Counted from the first letter of the stretch, positions 50,425 to 57,763 are shown. The stretch: 64,000 bases of DNA from Curtobacterium pusillum (GCF_007673235.1 NZ_VDZH01000005.1:124001-188000); one strand, 5' to 3'. Program-made: numbers and translations. The notes: generated by a model from the sequence alone, not told the origin.

Positions 50425-51110
50425 CGGAAGGTTCCGTAGTACCTGTCGCCGAAGTCTCCGATGCCCGGGCGCATGAACGCCTGCTCGGTGAGTCCCTCGT
50501 CGATGAAGCTGGTGACGACGCGAATCTCCGGATAGTCGTCGAAGAGCTTCTCGAGCGCCTCGGGGCAGGTGAGGAAGTTGACGAGGACGATGTCCGCCGG
50601 TCGGACGCCAGCTGCGGCGAGGATACTGACCGCCATCTTCACTGTGCCCGCGGTCGCCATCATCGGGTCGAGGAGGAGCACTTCCTTGCCTGCGAGGCCC
50701 TCTGGCAGCTTGCTCCAATGGAAGACGGGGACCTTCCTGTCGGGATCCCTCTGGATGAGGATCTTCCCCAGCCGCGCATCCGGGACGATCGCTCGCAGTT
50801 CCGCTTCCAGGGCGTCGCCTGCGCGTGGAACTGACACAGCGAAAGTCTCGTGCTGGACTCGGCGGCGTCCGGGGAACTCAGCACCGATGGGAGTGGTCGG
50901 GATGCTGTCCGTGTGTCGCAGCCTTCCGAGTGCGTCCTCGAGGAGGAGCCGCATGATGCGTTGCGTTGCGAGGACGAACTCCAGATGGGTGGCGTCGGCG
51001 TTCCGCGCTGCCGCGTGCAGAGCCAGTAGGGCATCAGTGCGGGCGAGTGCGTGGACCTGGCGGACAGCTTCCATCGGCCGGGCGAGCGTTTCGGTTCTGT
51101 GGTTGCTCAC
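50421..51110 (-). CDS. Uracil phosphoribosyltransferase-like protein
   Basis: This 229-residue protein resembles Upp: MRLLLEDALGRL, ISVPRAGDALEAEL-like core (VSVPRAGDALEAELRAIVP), GKILIQRDPDRKVPVFHWSKLP and the PRPP loop VLLLDPMMATAGTVKMAVSI. It ends with GDFGDRYYGT, which matches the uracil-binding C-terminus of Upp. It starts GTG, overlapping the HAD gene. It may recycle or make a nucleobase phosphoribosyl intermediate for C-nucleoside formation, or confer resistance to a uracil analogue. Housekeeping Upp is expected elsewhere in the genome. Confidence 0.85.
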   Translation of the reverse strand: MSNHRTETLARPMEAVRQVHALARTDALLALHAAARNADATHLEFVLATQRIMRLLLEDALGRLRHTDSIPTTPIGAEFPGRRRVQHETFAVSVPRAGDALEAELRAIVPDARLGKILIQRDPDRKVPVFHWSKLPEGLAGKEVLLLDPMMATAGTVKMAVSILAAAGVRPADIVLVNFLTCPEALEKLFDDYPEIRVVTSFIDEGLTEQAFMRPGIGDFGDRYYGTFR

Positions 51111-51799
51111 GAGTGGACCGCGTCCTTTGCAGTGGAGTCAGTGGCGAGCGCGGATGCGACCGCCGGGAAGTCGTTCACGATGAAGGTGGGCTGCAGGGCT
51201 GCCATCGCTGCTGCACTGGTCGCCCCGTAGGTCACCCCGATGGACTGCATGGGGACCGCGTCAGCCATGTGGATGTCGTCCGCGGTGTCGCCGACCATCA
51301 CTGCAGAAGCAGGCTTCGCACAGAGCAACTGCAAGGCGTGACGGCCGGCGTCTGCCGCGGGTTTCGGGGTTCGAACGTCGTCAGCGCCGACGATGACCTC
51401 GAAGAACGGCAGGAGGCCTGCCGAGTCAAGGATCAGTTCCGCGGCATGGTGGTTCTTGCTGGTGACGACGGCGAGTTGTTTCCCGTCCGCTGCCAGCGCG
51501 GCGATGCCGACCGCAACGTCGGGGAACAACAGGTTCTCCGCGTTCGGGACGATGTCTCGCCGGTAGTGGTCCTGGTACGCGGCGATGACAGCGATCGTCA
51601 CCGGGTCGTCTTCGTCCCGGTTGACGAGCCGCGCGCACAGTGCCGGCAACGGTCTGCCGATCAGTGGGACGATGCTGGCCAGGTCCAGTTCCTCACCAGT
51701 CGTGTCCACAACCGCCGCCTGAAGCGCGACCGCGATCGCGGGAGGGGTGTTGATGAGCGTGCCGTCCAGGTCGAACAACACCGCTTCGACGCCGTTCAC
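51107..51799 (-). CDS. HAD family phosphatase
   Basis: This 230-residue haloacid-dehalogenase-like phosphatase has motif I VLFDLDGTLINTP (Asp10 and Asp12 by count from the start), a helical cap (about 18-90), motif II VVTSKN, motif III KPAADAG and motif IV VMVGDTADDIHMA. It is PGP/Gph-like. In indigoidine/minimycin-type clusters a HAD phosphatase accompanies the PsuG-like gene and removes phosphate from a C-nucleoside 5'-phosphate. It is coupled by 4-nt overlaps to its neighbours. Confidence 0.88.
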   Translation of the reverse strand: MNGVEAVLFDLDGTLINTPPAIAVALQAAVVDTTGEELDLASIVPLIGRPLPALCARLVNRDEDDPVTIAVIAAYQDHYRRDIVPNAENLLFPDVAVGIAALAADGKQLAVVTSKNHHAAELILDSAGLLPFFEVIVGADDVRTPKPAADAGRHALQLLCAKPASAVMVGDTADDIHMADAVPMQSIGVTYGATSAAAMAALQPTFIVNDFPAVASALATDSTAKDAVHS

Positions 51800-52755
51800 G
51801 AGCGACTCTCCCGCGTCGCTTCGGCATGAGCGACTGCAGCCTCCGCGCCGATCGCGGTGGTGCTGATGAGGACGGCGGCGTTCGCTGCACTCGCTCGACC
51901 CTCTGTGGCGTCGTTCACCGCGTCGAGGAGATACCGAGTCACGCGTTGTCCGCTGATGCGTTCGGACGCCACTCGGAGAAGCGCTTCATCGATGGCTGCG
52001 TCGACCTCAACAGATGAGAGTGCATCTGTGTCGGGAATCGGGTGGGTGACGAGGATCGCCCCGCTGTCCCGCATCGACCAGTGGTTGAGTGCTGTTCGCA
52101 CGATCTCCGACATGTCGTCGGTTCGATGTGGCACCGGCAGACCGCTGGAAACACAGTAGAACGCTGGGAAGTCATCGGACCGGTAGCCGACGATGGGGAC
52201 GCCCGCTGTTTCGAGGTACTCCAAGGTGGCCTGCAAGTCGAGGATCTTCTTCGCGCCTGCGGACACGACGATGACTTTGGAGCGCACGAGTTGTGGCAGG
52301 TCTGCGGAGATGTCGAAGCTCTGGCTCGCGCCGCGATGCACGCCGCCGAGCCCGGCAGATGACACGACGGCGATGCCGGCAAGCTCCGCAATGGCCATGG
52401 TCGCAGCGATCGTCGTTACACCGGTGCCACCGCGCGCCAGGCACGCGCCGATGTCTCGGGTGGAGAGTTTCGGCAGCGTCGGCGAGGATGCGATCCGTTC
52501 GAGTTCCTCCTGGGTGAGGCCGACGCGGAGGACACCGTCGAGGACCGCAGTGGTCGCAGGGACGGCGCCGGCGTTCCGCGCAGTTTCCTCCACCTGCAGC
52601 GCGGTGTCGAGGTTCCTCGGATACGGCAGCCCCTGGGCAACGACGTTCGATTCGAGCGCCAGTACGGCAGCACCGTCGGCGAGCGCGTCCGCGACCTCGT
52701 TGCCGAGGCGCAGCTCCATCGCTCCTCGAGTGACGCCCCGCCCGTTGTTGCTCAT
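51796..52755 (-). CDS. indA: Pseudouridine-5'-phosphate glycosidase-like protein (PsuG/IndA)
   Basis: This 319-residue member of the PsuG family makes or breaks C-glycosidic bonds between ribose 5-phosphate and a pyrimidine-like base. Signatures are VLALESNVVAQGLPYPRN (general acid/base Glu), a conserved Lys in LPKLSTRDIG (ring-opened ribose adduct), TTIAATMAIAELAG, SAGLGGVHRGA, DISADLPQLV, VGYRSDDFPAFYCVSSG and SAANAAVL. Canonical PsuG has ATGGIGGVHRG and an Asn-Asn pair near the end; here these are VSSAGLGGVHRG and Ile-Ser-Thr-Thr, suggesting a shifted base specificity. It is the first gene of the NRPS operon. The indA name follows its homologue in known indigoidine clusters. Confidence 0.87.
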   Translation of the reverse strand: MSNNGRGVTRGAMELRLGNEVADALADGAAVLALESNVVAQGLPYPRNLDTALQVEETARNAGAVPATTAVLDGVLRVGLTQEELERIASSPTLPKLSTRDIGACLARGGTGVTTIAATMAIAELAGIAVVSSAGLGGVHRGASQSFDISADLPQLVRSKVIVVSAGAKKILDLQATLEYLETAGVPIVGYRSDDFPAFYCVSSGLPVPHRTDDMSEIVRTALNHWSMRDSGAILVTHPIPDTDALSSVEVDAAIDEALLRVASERISGQRVTRYLLDAVNDATEGRASAANAAVLISTTAIGAEAAVAHAEATRESRS

Positions 52756-52779
52756 ATCGCCGCCCCCACCGTTCTCTTA

Positions 52780-52843
52780 ACGTCGTACTGTTGAACGTTC
52801 ATGAGTATAGGGGGCGTACAGTCGACGTCAAACAGTTCGACGT
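52780..52843. promoter_or_regulatory. MarR-controlled promoter of the NRPS operon
   Basis: A good minus-strand promoter is visible: -35 TTGACG (52826-52831), 16 nt, -10 TATACT (52804-52809). Two 19-bp operator-like sites flank it in opposite orientation: ACGTCGTACTGTTGAACGT at 52780-52798 and its inverted relative at 52825-52843 (16 of 19 identical), the latter covering the -35. A perfect TGAACGTTCA palindrome (52792-52801) lies at the transcription start. Binding by the divergent MarR would shut the operon. Confidence 0.7.
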
Positions 52844-52855
52844 GAAGGAGTGTGG

Positions 52856-53368
52856 ATGCCCGACGCCGTCGACCGCGTGCTCGCGCAGTGGGCGAAGGAA
52901 CGTCCAGAACTCGATGTGAGCCCGATGGCGCTGATCGGACGCATCAGCCGCGCGGAAGCAATCCTTGACAGGCGCATCGCCGCGGTCCTTGCCGAACACG
53001 ATCTCCTGCCGGGTGAGTTCGACCTTCTTGCAGCGCTCCGCCGCGCCGGCACACCTCATCGGCTGACCGTCGGCGAGATACTCGCCAGCACGATGGTCAC
53101 ATCCGGCGCCATCACGAACCGCCTCAACCGGCTGGTGGTGAAAGGGCTCGTCACCCGAGAGACCGACCCCGCGAACCGCCGCAGCGTCATCGTGGCGCTC
53201 ACACCGCAGGGGCTCGCAGCCGTCAATGATGCGCTCGTCAGCCACGTCGAGAACGAGCGACAGCTCCTCGCAGCGCTCGACGACGACGAGCGGTCGCAGA
53301 TGATCGGCCTGCTCAGAAAGTTCCTCGAGGGCCTCGGGGACGGCGGCGACCGTCGCCCCTTCCCCTGA
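52856..53368 (+). CDS. MarR family transcriptional regulator
   Basis: This 170-residue winged-helix regulator has a dimerisation N-terminus (ALIGRISRAEAILDRRIAAV), LTVGEILASTMVTSGAITNR as recognition helix and the wing RETDPANRRSVIVALTPQG. ATG 52856 follows AAGGAG by 5 nt. It is divergent from the island operon and close to its promoter, so it is the likely cluster-specific repressor. It is clearly paralogous to the MarR at 53531 on the other side of the tRNA gene. Confidence 0.9.
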   Translation: MPDAVDRVLAQWAKERPELDVSPMALIGRISRAEAILDRRIAAVLAEHDLLPGEFDLLAALRRAGTPHRLTVGEILASTMVTSGAITNRLNRLVVKGLVTRETDPANRRSVIVALTPQGLAAVNDALVSHVENERQLLAALDDDERSQMIGLLRKFLEGLGDGGDRRPFP

Positions 53369-53379
53369 ACACCCGTGGC

Positions 53380-53450
53380 TCCGCCTCCAGGATTCGAACC
53401 CGGACCTAACGGCACCAAAGGCCGTCGTGCTGCCATTACACCAAGGCGGA
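53380..53450 (-). tRNA. tRNA-Gln (UUG)
   Basis: The 71-nt cloverleaf reads on the minus strand. The acceptor stem is TCCGCCT/AGGCGGA, the T arm contains GGTTCGAATC, and the anticodon stem ACGGC/GCCGT carries loop CTTTGGT with anticodon TTG. No CCA is encoded. The 3' end points to the NRPS island, which begins 12 bp away. Confidence 0.95.
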
Positions 53451-53530
53451 ACGCGCACGGAGGCGCCCGACCATCCTCCCACGACCGACGAGGCTGGCCG
53501 TGCAGCCCTCGCGTCCGCCAAGATGGGGGG

Positions 53531-54025
53531 ATGCCGCAGGAGGACGAGGTCGATCGCATCGTCGCTGCGTGGGGACGGGAACGAGCCGACCTGGACTTCG
53601 GCCCGCTCGAGGTCCTGTCCCGCGTCGACCGGCTCGCCCGGCACCTCGACCGTGCACGTCGGGCCGCGTTCGACGAGAGCGGCGTGGAGCCGTGGGAGTT
53701 CGACGTCCTGTCGGCACTGCGGCGGGCGGGCGAGCCGTACGAGCTGAGCCCGAAGACGCTCCTGCAGCAGACCCTCGTGTCGAGCGGCACGATGACGAAC
53801 CGGGTGGACCGGCTGGCGGCGCGCGGACTCGTTGCGCGACGGACCGACCCGAAGGACGGTCGGGGCATCCTCGTGTCGCTCACCGCCGAGGGCCGCGCCG
53901 CGGTGGACGCCGCGATCGCCGATCTCCTGGCGGCCGAGCGGGACATCCTCACCGGGGTGTCCGACACCGAGCAGGACCAGCTGTCCGGACTGCTGCGGCG
54001 ACTGATCCTGGGCCTCGGGGACTGA
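53531..54025 (+). CDS. MarR family transcriptional regulator
   Basis: This 164-residue protein is homologous along its whole length to the island MarR (VDRIVAAWGRERADLDFGPL, FDVLSALRRAGEPYELSPKT, LVSSGTMTNRVDRLAARGLV, RRTDPKDGRGILVSLTAEG, final GLGD). The start at ATG 53531 leaves a G-rich run as an unusually close ribosome-binding site; the frame is open further upstream into the tRNA but has no better start. It is probably the native copy, with the island copy acquired together with the cluster or derived from it. It is followed by a VOC gene. Confidence 0.87.
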   Translation: MPQEDEVDRIVAAWGRERADLDFGPLEVLSRVDRLARHLDRARRAAFDESGVEPWEFDVLSALRRAGEPYELSPKTLLQQTLVSSGTMTNRVDRLAARGLVARRTDPKDGRGILVSLTAEGRAAVDAAIADLLAAERDILTGVSDTEQDQLSGLLRRLILGLGD

Positions 54026-54054
54026 CCCGCCGGCCGGCGACTACGCTCCGGCGC

Positions 54055-54495
54055 ATGCATGCGATCACCCTGGCCGTCGCCGACGTCGCACGATCGGCGG
54101 AGTTCTACCGTGCCCTGCTCGGGATCGACGGCAGCGGGGTGATCGGTACCGAGTACCCCGCGACCGAGACCGAAGCGGGCGGCACCACGGCGATGTTCAC
54201 GCTCGACGACGCCCTGATCGTGAGCGTGTACGGCCGGGACGACATGGCGAAGGACTCCGGCGTGTCACTCGCCACCGCACCGAGCAGCACGATCGGGCAC
54301 TTCGTCGACTCGCAGGCCGACGCCGAGGCGTTCCTCGAACGGGCACGGACAGCGGGAGCGACGATGCTCGCGGCGCCGTACACGCGACCGTGGGGCATGT
54401 GGTCCGGCTTCTTCCAGGACCCGGACGGCCACCTCTGGGAGGTCGTCGCCAACCCCGGCGGGGGCGCCCCCGAGGACGCGAAGCCAGCCGCGTAG
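54055..54495 (+). CDS. VOC family (glyoxalase-like) protein
   Basis: This 146-residue protein begins with ITLAVADVARSAEFYRALLG, the standard first strand-helix of glyoxalase/bleomycin-resistance proteins, and ends with GFFQDPDGHLWEVVANPG (HLWE with the metal-ligand Glu). It lies 29 bp after the marR gene on the same strand and may be its target. The substrate is unknown. Confidence 0.87.
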   Translation: MHAITLAVADVARSAEFYRALLGIDGSGVIGTEYPATETEAGGTTAMFTLDDALIVSVYGRDDMAKDSGVSLATAPSSTIGHFVDSQADAEAFLERARTAGATMLAAPYTRPWGMWSGFFQDPDGHLWEVVANPGGGAPEDAKPAA

Positions 54496-54533
54496 AGCTC
54501 GCTCAGGCTCAGCGCCGGATCGCGCCCCGTGAC

Positions 54534-54569
54534 GAACACCGCGCCCCGGCACAACGGGGCGCGATGTTC
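54534..54569. terminator. Bidirectional terminator between VOC and ABC-F genes
   Basis: GAACACCGCGCCCCG pairs with CGGGGCGCGATGTTC (14 of 15) around the loop GCACAA. It lies between convergent stops. Further CGCGCCCCG-like copies flank it at 54519 and 54573. Confidence 0.75.
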
Positions 54570-54616
54570 AGGACGGGGCGCTATCGCACATCGACAGCCG
54601 CCGACCGACCCGCGCC

Positions 54617-56482
54617 TCAGACCCCGAGCAACTCCGCGACCTCGAGCCAGCGCTCCTCGAGCTGCTCGACCTCGGACTCCAGGCCGGCCAGGCGCGACTG
54701 CAGCTCCCCGAGGCCGGCGTAGTCCGACTGGTCATGTGTCGCGAACGCGTCGAGCAGCTTCTTCCGCTCGTCCCCGACCTTCGCGATGCGACGATCGAGC
54801 GCCGACATCTCCTTCTCCGCCGTCCGACGATCGGCACCGGAGAGCGACGACGCGGCAGACCCGGAACCGGACCCGGCGGCACTGGACCCGGCCACCGCGG
54901 ACGGCGAGCCGGTCCCGCCGGCGGTGTCGGGCCTCCCGGCAGACGCGGCGGCAGCCGCCGAAGCGGTCCCACCACCGGTGCCGGCCGCACGCAGCCGCAT
55001 GTACTCGTCGACGCCGCCCGGCAGGTGCCGGAGGTGCCCGCCGAGCACGGCGTACTGCTGGTCGGTGACGCGCTCGAGCAGGTACCGGTCGTGGGAGACG
55101 ACCAGGAGGGTGCCGGGCCAGGTGTCGAGCAGGTCCTCCATGGCGGCGAGCATGTCGGTGTCGAGGTCGTTCGTGGGCTCGTCGAGGATGAGCACGTTCG
55201 GCTCGTCGAGCAGGATGAGCATGAGCTGCAGGCGGCGCTTCTGGCCACCGCTCAGGTCCTTCACCGGGGTGGAGAGCTGCGCCGACGTGAAGCCGAGCCG
55301 CTCGAGCAGCTGAGAGGGCGTCATCTCCTTGCCGTCGGCGACGTAACTGGTCTTCTTGCGGGCGACGACCTCGCGGACGCGGTCGTCGGCGAACTGCGCG
55401 AGGTCGGCGAGCTGCTGGTCGAGCACGGCGATCTGCACGGTCTTGCCGGTCTTCACCCGGCCGGACGTCGGCTGGAGCTTCCCCGCCACGAGGTTGAGCA
55501 GCGTCGACTTACCGGCGCCGTTCGGGCCGAGGATGCCGGTGCGCTCCCCCGGCGCGATACGCCACTCGATGCGGTCGAGGATCTGGGTGCCGTCGAAGGA
55601 GACGCTGACGTCGAGCAGGTCGACGACGTCCTTGCCGAGGCGCGCGGTCGCGGTCTTCGCCAGCGCGACCGTGTCGCGGATCGGGGGCACGTCGTCGATG
55701 AGGGCGTTCGCCGCGTCGATGCGGAACTTCGGCTTGCTCGTGCGCGCCGGGGCACCGCGGCGGAGCCACGCGAGCTCCTTGCGGGCCAGGTTCTGGCGGC
55801 GCTGCTCGCTCGCCGCGGCCTGCCGGTCACGCTCGACGCGCTGCAGGATGTAGGCCGCGTAGCCGCCCTCGAAGGGGTCGACGACGCCGTCGTGCACCTC
55901 CCACGTGTCGGTCGACACCGCGTCGAGGAACCACCGGTCGTGCGTCACGACGACCATGCCGCCCTGGTTCGCCGACCACCGGCGGTTGATGTGCTCGGCG
56001 AGCCACTGGATGCCCTCGACGTCGAGGTGGTTCGTCGGCTCGTCGAGGAACAGGACGTCCCAGTCGCCGACCAGCAGCCGGGCGAGCGCGACGCGGCGCC
56101 GCTGCCCACCACTCAGGTCGTCGACCGACGCCTCCCACGGGATGTCGGACACGAGGCCGCCGATGATGTCGCGGATCTTCGGGTCGCCGGCCCACTCGTG
56201 CTCGGCCAGGTCGCCCACGACGACGGTGCCGACGGTCTCGCCCGCGGGCAGGATGTCGCGCTGGTCGAGGTACCCGACCGTCAGCCCGCGGCGGTGCGTG
56301 ACGCGGCCGCCGTCCGGTTCGAGGCGCTGGGACAGCAGGGCGAGGAGCGTCGACTTGCCGTCGCCGTTGCGGCCGACCACGCCGATCCGGTCCCCCTCGT
56401 CGATGCCGAGGGTGACGTTGTCGAAGACGACCTTGGTGGGGAACTCGAGATGGAGGTTCTCGGCGCCGAGGAGATGAGCCAC
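54617..56482 (-). CDS. ABC-F family ATPase (Uup/EttA-like)
   Basis: This 621-residue soluble protein has two ABC domains and no membrane segment. The first has Walker A GRNGDGKSTLLALL and signature LSGGQRRRVALARLL with FLDEPTNHLD. A linker of about 80 residues follows (QAAASEQRRQNLARKELAWL). The second has GPNGAGKSTLLNLV, LSGGQKRRLQLML and LILDEPTNDLD. The C-terminus is an Ala/Gly/Ser-rich spacer followed by a coiled coil (TAEKEMSALDRRIAKVGDER), as in Uup. ABC-F proteins act on ribosomes in translation or antibiotic protection. A complex hairpin leader lies upstream. Confidence 0.9.
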   Translation of the reverse strand: MAHLLGAENLHLEFPTKVVFDNVTLGIDEGDRIGVVGRNGDGKSTLLALLSQRLEPDGGRVTHRRGLTVGYLDQRDILPAGETVGTVVVGDLAEHEWAGDPKIRDIIGGLVSDIPWEASVDDLSGGQRRRVALARLLVGDWDVLFLDEPTNHLDVEGIQWLAEHINRRWSANQGGMVVVTHDRWFLDAVSTDTWEVHDGVVDPFEGGYAAYILQRVERDRQAAASEQRRQNLARKELAWLRRGAPARTSKPKFRIDAANALIDDVPPIRDTVALAKTATARLGKDVVDLLDVSVSFDGTQILDRIEWRIAPGERTGILGPNGAGKSTLLNLVAGKLQPTSGRVKTGKTVQIAVLDQQLADLAQFADDRVREVVARKKTSYVADGKEMTPSQLLERLGFTSAQLSTPVKDLSGGQKRRLQLMLILLDEPNVLILDEPTNDLDTDMLAAMEDLLDTWPGTLLVVSHDRYLLERVTDQQYAVLGGHLRHLPGGVDEYMRLRAAGTGGGTASAAAAASAGRPDTAGGTGSPSAVAGSSAAGSGSGSAASSLSGADRRTAEKEMSALDRRIAKVGDERKKLLDAFATHDQSDYAGLGELQSRLAGLESEVEQLEERWLEVAELLGV

Positions 56483-56529
56483 CCGTCAAGGGTAGGCGGC
56501 GCGCGGGGGTGCGTGGTGCGTGTGCGGGG

Positions 56530-56608
56530 GTGGGGTGCGGTGCGGTGCGGTGCGGACCGAGTCGGAACGACAAGTCCGCTGTCGTGCGACACCGGCGTTG
56601 TCGTTCCG
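56530..56608 (-). promoter_or_regulatory. Leader region of ABC-F gene with tandem repeat and hairpins
   Basis: A GGTGC pentamer is repeated about four times (56533-56553). Beside it CGGAACGACAA (56563-56573) and TTGTCGTTCCG (56598-56608) form an 11-bp stem, with TGTCG-TG-CGACA nested in its loop. The region lies 5' of the ABC-F gene on the minus strand, where attenuators are known for some ABC-F genes; it may also terminate the upstream gene. Confidence 0.45.
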
Positions 56609-56643
56609 AGTCCGGTCACGTCGTGCAGACGGGCGGCGAGCAC

Positions 56644-56660
56644 CGGCCTGGAGGCGCGGG
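56644..56660. repeat. Half copy of the dispersed palindromic repeat
   Basis: CGGCCTGGAGGCGCGGG matches one arm of the family (compare copy 6), but no second arm follows. It directly adjoins the stop of the 56661-57059 gene, so it appears to be a degraded or truncated copy. Confidence 0.5.
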
Positions 56661-57059
56661 TCAGCTCCCAGGGGTCGGCTCGCCTTCGCCGGCAGCCTCC
56701 TTGGCACGGCGCAGTCGCGCCTGGGCCTCCCAGTACTCGATCTCACGCTCGAGCTCGGCGAGCTCCTGCTCCGTGCCGGTCACGCGCTTGTCACCGTGGG
56801 CCGCGCGGGCGTGACCGAGACTCGCGTACTGGTCCTCGTGACGCCTGGGCTCGATGTAACGGCCGTGGTTCCGGTCGCCCTGGCTCCAGTCGTGCCCGAC
56901 GGCGAACCACACGATGCTGCCGACGACGGGCAGGAAGATGCAGATCAGGATCCACGCGAACTTCGGCAGGCCCCGGACCTGATCGTCGCTCTTCGTGATG
57001 ATGTCGATCAGGGCGAAGACCAGCAGGACGATCGACGCCCCGTACAGCAGCACGCTCAT
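56661..57059 (-). CDS. PLD N-terminal-domain (PLDc_N) membrane protein
   Basis: This 132-residue protein has two membrane helices in the layout of the cardiolipin-synthase N-terminal domain (VLLYGASIVLLVFALIDIIT, LPKFAWILICIFLPVVGSIV, WFAVGHD), with no phospholipase D catalytic domain. A charged C-terminal region with a likely coiled coil follows (EQELAELEREIEYWEAQARL). Such short PLDc_N proteins are common in actinobacteria and have no assigned function. Confidence 0.85.
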   Translation of the reverse strand: MSVLLYGASIVLLVFALIDIITKSDDQVRGLPKFAWILICIFLPVVGSIVWFAVGHDWSQGDRNHGRYIEPRRHEDQYASLGHARAAHGDKRVTGTEQELAELEREIEYWEAQARLRRAKEAAGEGEPTPGS

Positions 57060-57147
57060 GAGCAGCGAGTCTATGGATCGCCTACGAACCTGCGCTACGC
57101 CCCGAACGCGTGCCGCGGTTGCGATCCGGCAACGGTCTGCTGCGCGG

Positions 57148-57729
57148 TCAGGTGGACTCCGAGTCGAGGTACCGCCGCGCGAGCAAGACCTCGCGAAAGG
57201 CGTGGGTGCCGGCGACGCCCCAGAGCGCCGCGACAGCTGTGTACATCGGCCACAGGTCGGCACCCGAGACCGCGAGCGCGGTCCACAGCAGGAACGGAGC
57301 GCACGCGGCCGGGAGCGTCCGTCCTCGTGCTTGCTGCACCGCGGCGGCACGGACCACGTCGAGGCGGTCGTCTGGCACGGGACTGCGCCGGCGGATCGCT
57401 CTTGAGACTGCGGACTGCTCACGCGTGAGGAGACCCTTGATGACAGCCTGCCGTTCGGGGTGGCGCGCACCGTCGACGACGGTTCGGATGACCTCGACGA
57501 TGACGACCGCCAGGCCGACGACCGCGCCGACCATCGCGGTCACCCACCTCCCGACTTCCTCCGGGTCGAACGACAACGCAACGACCACGAGGACGAGCTC
57601 TGCTGCCGCGAGCACGCCCAACGCAAGCGGGACAGAAGCCCGGCGTTGCACATCGCTCTCGAGGATGCGGTGCGCCTGCTCGGCGGCCTGCGTCCAGCGC
57701 CACTCGGCGGCTGCTGCGGTGTCGGTCAT
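57148..57729 (-). CDS. Hypothetical membrane protein
   Basis: This protein of about 193 residues has two hydrophobic hairpins (VPLALGVLAAAELVLVVVAL with WVTAMVGAVVGLAVVIVEVI, and LPAACAPFLLWTALAVSGAD with YTAVAALWGVAGTHAF), separated by a basic cytoplasmic loop. Codon use is less biased than in neighbouring genes. ATG 57729 has GGAGG very close upstream (2 nt); a GTG at 57747 is the alternative. I do not recognise the family. Confidence 0.6.
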   Translation of the reverse strand: MTDTAAAAEWRWTQAAEQAHRILESDVQRRASVPLALGVLAAAELVLVVVALSFDPEEVGRWVTAMVGAVVGLAVVIVEVIRTVVDGARHPERQAVIKGLLTREQSAVSRAIRRRSPVPDDRLDVVRAAAVQQARGRTLPAACAPFLLWTALAVSGADLWPMYTAVAALWGVAGTHAFREVLLARRYLDSEST

Positions 57730-57763
57730 CGCCTCCGACCCAACCACACGGCGTGAGGATCCG

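Noticed and set aside
54617-56482. ABC-F protein as a membrane transporter ATPase
   Set aside because: It has two fused ABC domains with the ABC-F linker, no membrane segment and no adjacent permease, so a ribosome-associated role is far more likely.
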